This document shows, piece by piece, positions 48,837 to 58,695 of a DNA stretch of 64,000 nt; position 1 is the first letter of the stretch; each line of letters opens with the position of its first letter. The notes beneath the pieces were generated by a model. It was not told where the DNA came from. It did no database searches and saw only the letters and a program-made list of their open reading frames with translations. A program made the position numbers and the translations under genes. Origin of the DNA: Paraburkholderia largidicola (GTDB lineage: Bacteria; Pseudomonadota; Gammaproteobacteria; Burkholderiales; Burkholderiaceae); NCBI RefSeq assembly GCF_013426895.1, contig NZ_AP023177.1:62001-126000 (forward strand). The letters run 5' to 3'.

Positions 48837-49430
48837 TCAGCGCGAACGGCGGGATAACAGGGGATGACGGCCCTTGAGCAAGCGCAGGACGGCACGAGCC
48901 ACGACGGTGGTGAGCACCAACGTCGCGACGGGAAAAGTACCCGCAGTATCAAGCGCTATCTCCGTCGGATGCTCCCGAAGCAGTTCGAGACGTCGGCGTG
49001 TCATTTCGGCCCCAAGCACACGCAGCTCACTTTTCAGGGATCGCTCGGCAGCCGGAAGCAACACGGTCTCCTCATCAGCGACATGGTGCATCGTGTCGCG
49101 TATCAGCTCCATGAAAAGCGCGTCGTACTCCACGTTCTCGGGACCCATGCCGCGTAACCTGGCGATGACGTCACGCATTTGCTCATGCTCCGGAAGACTT
49201 TTCTTCAGTACGTCGTTGCCCGGCTCGGCGCGAGCGAGAGCGGGATAAAAAATTTCTTCCTCGAGCTGCGCGTGGATCTCAAGCGCCTTGCATATCGAAT
49301 TAACGATAGCCCGCTTACGCCACAAGGCAGTTTCAGCGCGATAGCGATGGAAAGCCAGGATGACGTGTGAGTGGTCAAGCCGGATCATCGTCGTGATACC
49401 GGGCGACATTGACCCCTTTGGCGTGGACAT
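48837..49430 (-). CDS. Hemerythrin HHE domain protein
   Basis: A 197-residue protein with an HHE cation-binding domain: LDHSHVILAFHRY, IHAQLEEEIFYPALA, SLPEHEQMRDVI and DTMHHVADEETVLLP supply the His/Glu ligands of a non-heme di-iron site. The C-terminus ends in a hydrophobic segment (TFPVATLVLTTVVARAVLRL) and a basic tail, suggesting a membrane anchor. GGAG sits seven bases ahead of the ATG. Probably an O2-, NO- or redox-related sensor or scavenger. Confidence 0.88.
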   Translation of the reverse strand: MSTPKGSMSPGITTMIRLDHSHVILAFHRYRAETALWRKRAIVNSICKALEIHAQLEEEIFYPALARAEPGNDVLKKSLPEHEQMRDVIARLRGMGPENVEYDALFMELIRDTMHHVADEETVLLPAAERSLKSELRVLGAEMTRRRLELLREHPTEIALDTAGTFPVATLVLTTVVARAVLRLLKGRHPLLSRRSR

Positions 49431-49778
49431 GGAAGTCTCCAAAGACTGACATAAGCACGCCAGTAACCGAGCATCCGGTATTCCCGCTGTTGCTCGGCCA
49501 CGTATTGTCAGCACATCACAACGAGATGGCTGCCTGGCTATTGCATTGATACCGCAACTAGACCCGGGTCGGTAAGGGCATCGTTTCAATGACGCGAGAG
49601 GGCACTTCGCGTTGGCGCCCACGTGTCTGACGCTGCCTCGCTGCCGTTAGCCAAGATCGGCACCGTGGGCTATGAGTTACCCGGCGCAGCGCCGAGTCCC
49701 ACGCATACGTCATGCGCCGTCAGAGACACGCGGCACACCTTCCCGGAGTGCGGTTATGGAAAATCTGGCAGAGATGCC
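49431..49778. other. Gene-free stretch
   Basis: About 350 bases between the hemerythrin gene and the broken CheB, transcribed divergently. No clear promoter or gene. Confidence 0.4.
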
Positions 49779-50590
49779 GTGAAGAGTTATGACATCATTG
49801 TGGTGGCGGCGTCGAGCGGAGATCCGTCCGCACTCAAAACCTGATATCTGCGTGGCCAGCCGATTTGCCCGCATCGGTTTTCGTCGTGATGCATGTCGGC
49901 ACGTAGGCCAGCACCCTGCCACATTTGCTGCAAAAAGCTTGTGCTATGCGAGTTCAACACGCCGTGCACCACAGGGCCGAAAGAAAATTTCGCCCGCCCG
50001 GCGGCTGACCCTTTGTTTCGATCCGCTGCGATCAATTACGGGCATCGCGTTATCGGAACTGTCCTTACTGGCCATCTCGACGGCGGTGCGGCGGGCCTAA
50101 AGGCAGTCAATGCATGCGGCGGATTCGTTGCCATACAAGATCCAGCGGAATCGGCTGCACCCGGGATGCCCGAAAATGCACTCCGCGCGGTTAGGGCTGA
50201 CATCGTTGCCAGCGTGGCGGAACTCGCTGCAGTCGTCGTGAAACGATTGGATGAGCCGGTGGGAGCGAAAACCAAGCCGTCGAACATTCGCCACATCGCA
50301 GCGATCGGTACGCGCAGCCCCTTACCTGCCCGGAATGCGGTGGGTCGTTTGGCGAATCGGTGAAGATGCGCCACCTCGATTCCGGTGTCGCACCGGTCAC
50401 GCCTTTTCCGCTCTGGCGCTCGAAGATGTGCAGCGAGAGCAGACTGAGAACGCATTAGGTCTGTTGTACGAGGCCTGCAGGAGCGTTTGTCACTTGCGAA
50501 ACAGCGGGCGACAACTATCGATGATCCTTTGGAACGCGCAGAGATGAGCTCACATATCGAAGGGCTTGCGGCGGCGAAGACGCTGCTTAC
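49779..50590 (+). pseudogene. CheB-type methylesterase, frameshifted
   Basis: The frame starts VKSYDIIVVAASSGDPSALK (a degenerate CheB active-site Ser region). It shifts to VFVVMHVG and ASTLPHLLQKAC, then INYGHRVIGTVLTGHLDGGA and AVNACGGFVAIQDPAESAAPGMPENAL, and ends with LWRIGEDAPPRFRCRTGHAF and LSLAKQRATTIDDPLERA in further frames. Normal CheB esterase proteins of this class read these in one frame with a C-terminal zinc ribbon. At least four shifts make it inactive. Confidence 0.82.
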
Positions 50591-50756
50591 GACCTGCTTC
50601 GCAACACGGTGCGCGACACCTGATCCCAGACGCGTCCGGGCTTTCTCTTTTGCCCAGCCGTGGAAGCGTGCCCACGAAATCTCACGGGCCACAACGTCCG
50701 ATAGGACGATTGTGACCCCGGCTGTCCGGCATTGGATCAACGAAGGAGGTAACGCA

Positions 50757-50900
50757 ATGATAATCCACGCATTCTCTCAGTTCTCGCAGGATGAACGGGA
50801 CGATTTCGCGGCTGTATGCCAAAGATTCGGCCGAGTTGTGGAGGAATTTGGACTGGTAGACGAGGATAATATCCGAGCGGTCGCGGTGGTAGGCAAGTGA
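50757..50900 (+). CDS. Small protein, 47 residues
   Basis: Encodes MIIHAFSQFSQDERDDFAAV to AVAVVGK, acidic and helical. An AAGGAGGT consensus ribosome site lies six bases before the ATG. No domain recognised. It stands alone after the broken CheB gene. Confidence 0.55.
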   Translation: MIIHAFSQFSQDERDDFAAVCQRFGRVVEEFGLVDEDNIRAVAVVGK

Positions 50901-51847
50901 CAGTAACACTCCGTGGTGGGTCAACCCGTGACGCTGTATGGATCGCGTGATAGCGAATGGATCGCTGCGGCGCGAGGCGTCGTTTCTGCATCGCTGGTGA
51001 GCGAAAAAGAGGGAGTGCAAGAGTGCGGCCCGGCTGGCACTTCATAGTACCCCTACGAAGTGGCGTTGGGCGCGCCCGGGACCTGTTTCTATCTCCGGGG
51101 AGATTTGGATACAGGCGTGGTCGTGGTGGATGGTTGTCTGGCAGGCCGGCCAGCGCCTGATTCCCGTCGGTGCGGGCGGCGTCTTCGGCCAGGAAAGCTC
51201 TCTTGCTAAAGGCGATTAGTTTGAAGCCAGATCCCCTGACACGCGGAACGGTGTTGCCCCAATGCCAGCCTCCCCCTGCTCGAAAACGTGCAATTCGGGG
51301 ACGGCGAGATGAGGTAATTCGGGGAAAGGAGTCATTGCACATTCGGCCGTCGGAACTGCAAGCGCAGGCGCGTTATCGATAGAGTGGAGATCTGGCCGTA
51401 CAGTGTGACGCATCCGCCATCATGCTAAAGCACGCTTGCACCGTTTGAGCGGCAGGTTTTGCCCCGAAGATGTCCGATACGGCAAGTGCGGAAGACCTTC
51501 GGAATAGCAAGTTCAAGCTAACGCAACTCAACGAAGCATGAACGCTTTCATTTCGCCCGTGAGTTCGCCGACAGTTGGAATCGATTCGGGCCCGGTTCTT
51601 CCGATTGCTGCAGTTGGGGTTCGCAAGCGGGTACATGTGCATAGTCGGCGCCCTATCTGTCGAGGCGCAACTGCCTGAATGTCCACTATGCGGGACGACC
51701 CGAATTGCCGCGTCCCGGACCTTCCTTTTACTATCAACTCCCACCGCATATCGCAGCCAGACGCGCCACCGGCCATACGTCGCCAAAAGCGAACGCCTTA
51801 ACCGGCGCGATCCCTATCGCACCTAGTCGATCTATCAGGAGGCAGGC
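50901..51847. other. Gene-free stretch
   Basis: About 950 bases in which no frame is convincing; probably decayed sequence. It contains the promoter of the small gene at 51848, not recognisable by eye. Confidence 0.4.
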
Positions 51848-52042
51848 ATGCTTAGCGCTCACGAATTTGCGACCCTGATGTTGGTCAAGGACTCCGCCGA
51901 CCAGATTGCCGACCGGACGGAACTCGACGCGTTACTCGAACGTCAGCTGGTCGCAATGGAGCAGTTGGCGGGAGGGGGCGTGCTGCCTCGCGTGACACAG
52001 GAGGGGGATTCCCTGCTTCGTGCCCTTTCACGCATGCACTGA
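51848..52042 (+). CDS. Small protein, 64 residues
   Basis: Encodes MLSAHEFATLMLVKDSADQI, DRTELDALLERQLVAMEQLA and a short tail. It is a mostly helical soluble protein, preceded by an AGGAGG ribosome site. The pattern resembles small conserved proteins of Burkholderia, but I cannot name a family. Confidence 0.65.
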   Translation: MLSAHEFATLMLVKDSADQIADRTELDALLERQLVAMEQLAGGGVLPRVTQEGDSLLRALSRMH

Positions 52043-52141
52043 CATGTCGATCCATCTGAAGCGCCGCCGTCGAATTGACGTGGGTAGCGGACTGGTCTCT
52101 CGTTGCCGTCCGCCGGTTGAACCCTCAATGCCGATGATGCA

Positions 52142-52285
52142 TCAGGTCGACGTAATGGGAACCAAGTTATCGGCTTGATCTTCCTTCGCATGCGTTCGGG
52201 TGGTGGAGGGGGCAAGCCATAGCACCACGCCGACCATCAACATCACTGCCGGGCCCATCAGGTACGCCATAAACGTTTCACTCAC
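52142..52285 (-). CDS. Small membrane protein, about 47 residues
   Basis: From GTG 52285 (or ATG 52270) it encodes MAYLMGPAVMLMVGVVLWLA and a charged tail. One transmembrane helix, polar C-terminus. The ribosome site is weak, so this is tentative. Confidence 0.4.
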   Translation of the reverse strand: MSETFMAYLMGPAVMLMVGVVLWLAPSTTRTHAKEDQADNLVPITST

Positions 52286-53054
52286 GACATCCTGCTTCAG
52301 GTCGGTCGCCGCAGTTACGCTCCAGGTGACGGCCCGCGCCAAGCGCACAGCCCGTTGCCGTTAGCGTTGCTTCGCATTGCAATAACCAGCGTGACGTCAT
52401 GCCGCAAATGAAAGATTGACGCAAGAGTTAACCGCTCGAGCAGGCGTTGCAAAAAACTAACCCACTGCTGGAGATTCCGATACTGGTTCAGTTTTACAAA
52501 GGATCGGACGGAAAGTGATGATTACTGCACGCCTTTGTGAACGATTATGAAAATGCGTCTCAAAGTACTGTCTTATTGCCTTTGTTTAACGGTGCTTTGA
52601 ATGTTTTGTTCGCTTTATTGCGGCGGCGGATCGGGCAGAGGCGTATCTTGACTGGGGGACGAATTTTTCGGGGCCTTGGCTTTATAGGAGGAGAAGGTCA
52701 GTCATCTGTTTCCGCGTCCTTGATGCATTGCGCTGCCGCCGGTCCGAATGCGACTGGCAAATTATCGGGCGGATAGCGACAGGAAGTTTGTCTCCCGCTT
52801 CCGGAGATCATCTAGTAACATTCATCAGCATTGCATTATTTAATTGGCGGCGACCTGACTTTCGCAGGGGAGGGAAAACTCCGGGTGAGGCGCGAGAAAG
52901 AACATGACATCGTTTGCGTCGCCGAAGGCTGTGCCCTCGTAATTCGGCACTTTAAGGCCGATGCTGCGCGTCGGCCGATTTTTTTGGGGCGGACGAGGAG
53001 ATTCGCGTGATCAACTGGTACTTTGCGTCCACTTGGTAGTTGGCGAAAAACGAA
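52286..53054. other. Gene-free stretch of lower G+C
   Basis: About 770 bases richer in A+T than the flanks, especially 52450-52700. No gene supported; likely acquired or decayed. Confidence 0.4.
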
Positions 53055-53360
53055 ATGATTGAGAGAAGCGCAAACACGCGAGTGGCGAAAAGCAGTCGGC
53101 TCAAAGCTACCCGCTCTCTGATTGAGACCAGATACACTCTCGAATTAGCCCGTGGGTCGTCGGTGATTGCGAGTACCCTTACTCGATCCTCCTTGATGCA
53201 GGCGATCGGAGAAACATTGTCTGCTTTTGTCGCGAATCACGGAACCGGAGACCTCGATGGGTTTGTCCTTGTCCTTAGCGAGCGATTAATTCAGCGCGAT
53301 AGGGCTGATGCAGCAGAAATGATCGACAACTGGAGACCGGCCGGGTCAAGCCAGTCGTGA
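53055..53360 (+). CDS. Hypothetical protein, about 101 residues
   Basis: Starts MIERSANTRVAKSSRLKATR, continues LIETRYTLELARGSSVIAST and FVLVLSERLIQRDRADAAEM. The composition is protein-like, but codon use is less G+C-biased and no strong ribosome site is present. Function unknown; possibly of foreign origin. Confidence 0.4.
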   Translation: MIERSANTRVAKSSRLKATRSLIETRYTLELARGSSVIASTLTRSSLMQAIGETLSAFVANHGTGDLDGFVLVLSERLIQRDRADAAEMIDNWRPAGSSQS

Positions 53361-53441
53361 CGAAACTATCAACGCACACAGTTGCTGGCGAAATACGAGG
53401 CGGTTATCCGACGTCCCTCTTCAGTTCGGCGTTTATCGACT

Positions 53442-54063
53442 TTAAAGCGGATTGCGCCCGTGTTCGCGAAGCTCCGGTTCAAAGTAGATCCATCGGGCGG
53501 CTGGAAACTGCGACTTCAGTTCGTTCTCGATGCGGTCAATCGTGCGAACGAGGTCACTGGCGCTGCCTTCGACCTCGAGCTCTGCCTGCACGGCGATCAC
53601 GAGATCGTCCGCCCACTTCAGCACCACGAGGCTCACCGCTTGCAGGATTTCGGGCCGCGTCTTTAGCCATTTGTCCATCGCTTCGCGGACAGACCCCGAC
53701 TGCGAGATATGGACTGTCGAGTGGCGACGAACGAAGCGCGCGAACGATTCCGACGGCGACAGAAGCAAGGCCGCCAGCAACAAAAAGCTGCATCGCGACA
53801 AGCATGCCGTAGATGTATTGTTCGCGGCCAAAGCCAAACGGATGTTGTTCATCCGGCTTTGTGCGCGCGCGGCGGTGGCCGTAAAGTATGATGAGCTGGT
53901 TGAGGCAGCCGGCACTTGAATGAATCGCTTCAGCCAGAGATGCTCCCGAATTTGTCAGCACCGCGACCACGTATTTGCAGGCAGCCACCGCGATGTTGGG
54001 CGCGAGCGCATAGTAGATCGCGCGAGGGGTCGAGGAGGCGCTACGTCTTCGGCTGACCTTCAT
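53442..54063 (-). pseudogene. Cation diffusion facilitator (CDF) exporter, internally deleted
   Basis: The N-terminal half shows IAVAACKYVVAVLTNSGASL, AEAIHSSAGCLNQLIILYG (helix 2, with His where the family often has Asp), the DEQHPFGFGREQYIYGM motif and an AMQLFVAGGLASVAVGI helix. The frame is then lost. The cytoplasmic C-terminal domain (LVVLKWADDLVIAVQAELEV and SQFPAARWIYFEPE) appears in another frame to 53442. Helices 5-6 are missing. It lies 30 bases behind the NRAMP gene on the same strand, so the two were an operon. Confidence 0.85.
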
Positions 54064-54093
54064 TGTGCCGCCATCATGGCTCTGCCCTTTGCC

Positions 54094-55392
54094 TCAGGTC
54101 GGCCAGAACATGCCGATCGCCGCCAGGCCCATTACGCCCGTTGCCAGCCATCCAATCCACAGCAACGCACCCTTCAGGGCAAACTTTCCCATTACGTCCC
54201 GGCTGCCTGCCATCAGCATCACGAGCGCCATGATCGGCACAGCCGCAATCCCGTTGACGACGGCGCTCCAATACAACGCCTTGATGGGATCGAGATGCGC
54301 GAATGTGAGCGCAACGCCACCGAGAATTGCGACTGCAACGACTGCGTAGAACTGTTTCGCCAGGTTGACCTGCAAGGCAAGACTATTACGCCATTTCATC
54401 GCGCCTGCCGCCGCATAGGCTGCCGACCCTGCGAGGACAGGCAAGGCGAGTAGCCCTGTTCCGACAATTCCAAGACTGAAGAGGGCAAACGCCATTTCTC
54501 CGGCGATCGGTTTAAGCGCGCTGGCCGCGTCGGCTGTCGTTTTCACCTCGACATGGTGGGCATGCAGTGTCGCAGCAGCGGATAGCATGATGAAGAACGC
54601 GACGGCATTCGACAGAGCCATACCCACCCACGTATCGATGTCGATCCGCTTGAGCTGGATGCTCGCCTGCAGCGGCGCGCGTAATAGCGGTTGCTGGGCA
54701 GGATGTGAACGGATCTCCTCGACTTCCTGAGAGGCCTGCCAGAAGAACAGATACGGGCTGATTGTCGTACCCAGCACCGCGACAACTGTCGTCAGATAGT
54801 CGCCTGAGAAGCTGACCGGTGGCTTGACGATACTCAGTCCTACCGCCTTCCAGTCGACCGGGATCACAAACGCCATGGCCACGTACGCGAACAGTGCAAG
54901 TGTCAGCCACTTCAGGAAGCGCGCGTAGCGCTCGTAGGTCACGAAGACCTGCAACAGGAGAGAGGCGGTGCCCAGTAGCACGACGTAAAGCTGGACAGGT
55001 CCACCGAGTACGAGCTTCGCAGCAGCACCCATGGCTGCAAGATCGGCGGCGATATTGATCGTATTTGCGACGAGCAGCACCATTACGGCGGCATAGAGGA
55101 TGGGCGCGGGATAGTGACGGCGGAGGTTTGTCGCGAGTCCCCGACCAGTCACACGCCCCAGCCGTGCGCTGACGGACTGGATCGCGACCATGAGCGGGTA
55201 GGTGAGTAGCATTGTCCAGAGCAGACCGAATCCAAATTGCGCGCCCGCCTGGGTGTAAGTTGCGATTCCGCTCGGGTCATCGTCCGCCGCGCCGGTAATC
55301 AATCCGGGACCGAGGCGCTTCATCCATGAGCGCTCCGCCTCATCTTCGACAACAAGCTCCGGTTCGGCCTGCCCGTTTTCGTATGTTTTCAT
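54094..55392 (-). CDS. NRAMP family divalent metal transporter (variant motifs)
   Basis: A 432-residue inner-membrane transporter with about eleven helices. In helix 1 the sequence is GAADDDPSGIATYTQAGAQF and in helix 6 GTTISPYLFFWQASQEVEEI. Canonical Mn/Fe NRAMPs carry DPGN and MPH at these positions, so the metal site differs. The family (COG1914) imports divalent cations with protons; this variant might prefer another ion such as Mg or be a Mn importer with changed ligands. The start is at 55392 (MKTYENG); an ATG four codons upstream is possible. A broken CDF gene follows. Confidence 0.88.
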   Translation of the reverse strand: MKTYENGQAEPELVVEDEAERSWMKRLGPGLITGAADDDPSGIATYTQAGAQFGFGLLWTMLLTYPLMVAIQSVSARLGRVTGRGLATNLRRHYPAPILYAAVMVLLVANTINIAADLAAMGAAAKLVLGGPVQLYVVLLGTASLLLQVFVTYERYARFLKWLTLALFAYVAMAFVIPVDWKAVGLSIVKPPVSFSGDYLTTVVAVLGTTISPYLFFWQASQEVEEIRSHPAQQPLLRAPLQASIQLKRIDIDTWVGMALSNAVAFFIMLSAAATLHAHHVEVKTTADAASALKPIAGEMAFALFSLGIVGTGLLALPVLAGSAAYAAAGAMKWRNSLALQVNLAKQFYAVVAVAILGGVALTFAHLDPIKALYWSAVVNGIAAVPIMALVMLMAGSRDVMGKFALKGALLWIGWLATGVMGLAAIGMFWPT

Positions 55393-56215
55393 GGTTACCG
55401 CCATTCGTCGCACCGGAAGGGCTCGAACGTCGGCCCGTTATCGTTGACAGCAGGTTGCGTGCCGCAATTCGCGGATATATGTCCTCAGTTCGCCTGGCCT
55501 TTCGCGACGTGTTGCTTTTCATTCACAACTGACCAAAATCGAACGCGAGTCGACCGAAGTTCGTCTTCCGGATTTGGGCCTCCCGCATCGAACACGCCCA
55601 CCACGCCAATACCACCCGTCGGGCGCATTGCCTGAACGCAATTACTCATGGTCGAAAAAAGCACTTCGTGTCCCTGCAGCTGCATTGATAGCGGACAAGT
55701 GGTGCCCTGTTGGGCAAAAGGGACGGGCCGGGCTCTGGCATAGCCATTGCTCGCGGCTTGTATCGATTCTTTAGGCGTGCGGAGGTTGTCGCGCCCGCGT
55801 GGAGAGGTCGCTTTTCCGTCGGAGGATCATTGACACGACAAAAAGTGATGGTGAGTCGGCCCAGCTCTCCAGCAAGAGGCCATCCGTCCGTAAAGGGCAG
55901 ATCACAGACAACATGCCGCGAAGCGAATTTCGCGTCCGCTTCATGAGCCGTTGTTACGATCCAGCATTCTGAGCGGAGGACGCTGCGCTTGAACGGCTTG
56001 AGCAGATCGCATGGGACGCTCATACCGACGGTCGCAAGGCACCGATCACGGCGAGGGCGTTGGGTTCGCGAACCCGTGCTACGACTGCCAGTTGAATGGC
56101 GCGCGGCGGCCGGAAAGATTGGGCTTGCGCAGGCGACGCAGCGTGATCCGGCAACGCCGTCGAAGGTGTTAGACAACAATGTTCGTCGCGCAACGACTGT
56201 ACATGTCCGGGAGAA
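55393..56215. other. Gene-free stretch
   Basis: About 820 bases between the NRAMP gene and the following relic. Short frames on both strands lack starts, ribosome sites and motifs. Confidence 0.4.
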
Positions 56216-56570
56216 ATGTCGAAAAGCTTCCGGCTTGCCAAACTTGCCGGCGACGTTCCGAAACATCTCGCAGGCCGCGCATACGGCGTCGCCGTGCAGG
56301 TGATGTGGCGGGAACCGAAGGCTCGCGTCGTGCGCTATGTGACTGGCTGGATTGGATGGGATTCGTTGAATCTGGCGCAAAGGCGCGACTGATCGCTTTA
56401 TTGGCTACTACGAGCCGTATGCGACGAGCCATCAGATACTCGACGACGACCACGACATGCAGGAAGAGGTAGCGAACGCGGCGCGCTCTGTTGCGACGGC
56501 TGTCAAGGAAATCCGCGAGGGTCGCCTGCATCGTCCTGATGAAAATATCGCCACGCCGCGCCCCAAGTGA
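56216..56570 (+). pseudogene. Unidentified gene with one frameshift
   Basis: The first frame (ATG 56216 after GGGAGAA) reads MSKSFRLAKLAGDVPKHLAG and VMWREPKARVVRYVTGWIGW, then stops. From 56394 another frame reads RFIGYYEPYATSHQILDDDH, then DMQEEVANAARSVATAVKEI to TGA at 56568-56570. Both look protein-like and abut, so one indel near 56390 probably broke a protein of roughly 117 residues. No family recognised. Confidence 0.5.
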
Positions 56571-56676
56571 GATCGCGGGTTGCCTGGCAACTGATGTCTC
56601 GCGATCCGTCGATGCATTCGCACGGTCCGATTGGACGCGAGGAGTAGGGGGCGGCACGTCGACCCGGAGATCATGA

Positions 56677-57537
56677 ATGTTCGCAGGCTTTCTTGAGCAA
56701 TTTGTTACCGTAAGCGGAGCGTGTCTGCGCGTGCGAACTGCCAGCAAGGGGCCACCCGTGCTGCTATTGCACGGACACCCGCGCACGCATGCGACCTGGT
56801 CGCGCGTCGCGCCAATTCTGGCTGAGCACTTTTTCGTAGTCTGTCCAGACTTGCGTGGTTTTGGAAAATCGTCAAAACCGGTCGACATGCCCGAGCACGC
56901 CGGTTCGTCCAAACGTGCGAAGGCAATGGACTGCATCGAACTGATGCGGCATCTCGGACACGAAAGATTCTCGGTCGCAGGACATGACCGCGGGAGCTAT
57001 GTCGCATTGCGAGCCGCGCTCGATCATCCCGCTGCGATAACCCGCCTTGCCGTCCTCGATAGCATTCCGATTATCGAGCATCTTCTAAGGTGCGACGAGC
57101 AGTTCGCGCGTCGCTGGTATCACTGGTTCTTCTTTGCGCAGCCAGAAAAGCCCGAGCGCGCAATCCTTGTCGACCCCCTTGCCTGGTATGGCGGCTCGCC
57201 GGATGTCATGGGCGTGGAGGAGTTCGAGGATTTCCGCCAGGCGGTCACGGACCCGTCGACGGTCCACGGCATGATCGAAGACTATCGCGCGGGGCTCACC
57301 GTCGATCGACGGCATGACGAGGAAGATCGTCAGGCTCGCCGCCGCGTTCAATGTCCGACTTTGTGCCTGTGGTCGACGAAGGACGATCTCGAAGATCTAT
57401 ACGGTGATGTGCTTGCCATCTGGAAACCATGGACGACCCTGCTGGAGGGTGGCCCGATCGAAAGCGGTCATCACATGGCGGAAGAGGCGTCCCACGAACT
57501 GGCTAACCGACTCCCGCACTTCTTTTCAGCGGGATGA
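56677..57537 (+). CDS. Alpha/beta hydrolase, haloacetate-dehalogenase-like
   Basis: A 286-residue alpha/beta-fold enzyme. The oxyanion region is LLLHGHPRTHATW, followed by CPDLRGFGKSSKP. The nucleophile elbow is AGHDRGSYVALR, with Asp in place of Ser as in fluoroacetate/haloacetate dehalogenases and epoxide hydrolases. An acid is available in STKDDLEDLYG, and the base His lies in ESGHHMAEEA. The length is normal for the dehalogenase group. The active-site Arg pair that binds the carboxylate would be the DRG Arg plus one more, so dehalogenation is plausible but epoxide hydrolysis is not excluded. Confidence 0.88.
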   Translation: MFAGFLEQFVTVSGACLRVRTASKGPPVLLLHGHPRTHATWSRVAPILAEHFFVVCPDLRGFGKSSKPVDMPEHAGSSKRAKAMDCIELMRHLGHERFSVAGHDRGSYVALRAALDHPAAITRLAVLDSIPIIEHLLRCDEQFARRWYHWFFFAQPEKPERAILVDPLAWYGGSPDVMGVEEFEDFRQAVTDPSTVHGMIEDYRAGLTVDRRHDEEDRQARRRVQCPTLCLWSTKDDLEDLYGDVLAIWKPWTTLLEGGPIESGHHMAEEASHELANRLPHFFSAG

Positions 57538-57627
57538 GCCTGGGGTGTCAGTCCGTTCCCTGGCGCCGTGACTGACTGGCATACCGTATGCTGCGCGACG
57601 GTGTCCCCTTCGAGTTGACCAGACCGA

Positions 57628-58695
57628 ATGACCGCCGACAGCCGTGTTCGTCGAGTTCACTCGCGCGCGTACGCGGCGCTGCGTGCGTGCGTCCTGGTGT
57701 TTTCGGCGCTGGTCGTACTCGATGTCGCCGCCGCGCCGCAACAGAGCGCGCTCGAGCCGGCGGGCGTGCAGGCGGCGCATATCCTGCGCCTGTGGGATGT
57801 GACGCTGGTCATCTGCGGAACCGTTTTCGCAGCCGTGCTTCTTGCAACGCTCCTGGCGCTCATGCGCAACCGCCATAGCGCAGACTCGTCGCCGTCCACT
57901 CCTCAGCCCGACGAGCGAACTTCGACGCGCACGCGCAACGCGGTCATCGCGGCGACGGCTGCATCGGTCGTGCTGCTCGTCGGTCTGGTAATCGCCGACG
58001 TGATGACGGATCGCGCGCTCTCGAAGCTGCCCGTCGAGAACGCGGTGCATATCGAAGTGACGGGGCAGCAATGGTGGTGGCAGGCTGTTTATCCGCCGGA
58101 AGCGGACCAGCCCGGTTTCGCGACTGCCAACGAGTTGCACGTGCCCGTCGGTCGGCCCGTCATCGTCGCGCTGAAGGCAGGCGATGTGATCCACACGTTC
58201 TGGGTGCCGAATCTGCACGGCAAGAAGGACATGCTGCCGGGCATCCAGACGACGATCGAATTTCGCGCCGACAAGCCCGGCATATACCGCGGTCAGTGCG
58301 CCGAGTTTTGCGGTGCGGAGCATGCGCTCATGGGGATGCTTGTCGTTGCGCAATCGCCCGAGCAATACTCGGCGTGGCGCGTCCAGCAGCTTGCATCCGC
58401 TTCAGGTCCATCCGACGCACTCGCACAACGCGGACGGTTGATCTTCGAACAGTCGAGTTGCGCCGGATGTCATACGGTGCGCGGTTTTTCCGCGCAAGGC
58501 ACGCTCGGCCCGGACCTGACGCATCTGATGAGCCGTCAGACGATCGCAGCAGGCACGCTCGCCAACACGCCCGCCGATCTGCTCCAATGGATTCGCGATC
58601 CGCAAGCCGTCAAACCAGGCACGACGATGCCGGCAGTGCCGCTAGCCGGCGACGATCTGCGGGCCGTCGTCGCATGGCTGGGGACGTTGCAATGA
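57628..58695 (+). CDS. coxB: Cytochrome c oxidase subunit II with cytochrome c domain
   Basis: A 355-residue membrane-anchored subunit that passes electrons from cytochrome c to the oxidase. The N-terminal signal and two helices are followed by EVTGQQWWWQAVYPPE, then the CuA domain with VIHTFWVPNLHGK and CAEFCGAEHALMGM supplying His/Cys/Met ligands. The C-terminal third is a fused cytochrome c (SSCAGCHTVRGF, then Met in TTMPAVP), as in caa3-type oxidases. The stop overlaps the start of the next gene (ATGA). A relic of a second copy lies at 28052. Confidence 0.94.
   Translation: MTADSRVRRVHSRAYAALRACVLVFSALVVLDVAAAPQQSALEPAGVQAAHILRLWDVTLVICGTVFAAVLLATLLALMRNRHSADSSPSTPQPDERTSTRTRNAVIAATAASVVLLVGLVIADVMTDRALSKLPVENAVHIEVTGQQWWWQAVYPPEADQPGFATANELHVPVGRPVIVALKAGDVIHTFWVPNLHGKKDMLPGIQTTIEFRADKPGIYRGQCAEFCGAEHALMGMLVVAQSPEQYSAWRVQQLASASGPSDALAQRGRLIFEQSSCAGCHTVRGFSAQGTLGPDLTHLMSRQTIAAGTLANTPADLLQWIRDPQAVKPGTTMPAVPLAGDDLRAVVAWLGTLQ

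Noticed and set aside
53442..53919. Plus-strand frame opposite the CDF pseudogene
   Set aside because: Its complement carries the recognisable CDF C-terminal domain.
58071..58691. N-terminal extension of the cox I-III protein by 207 codons
   Set aside because: The extension overlaps coxB in another frame and is Arg-rich nonsense; the family start is at 58692, overlapping the coxB stop.
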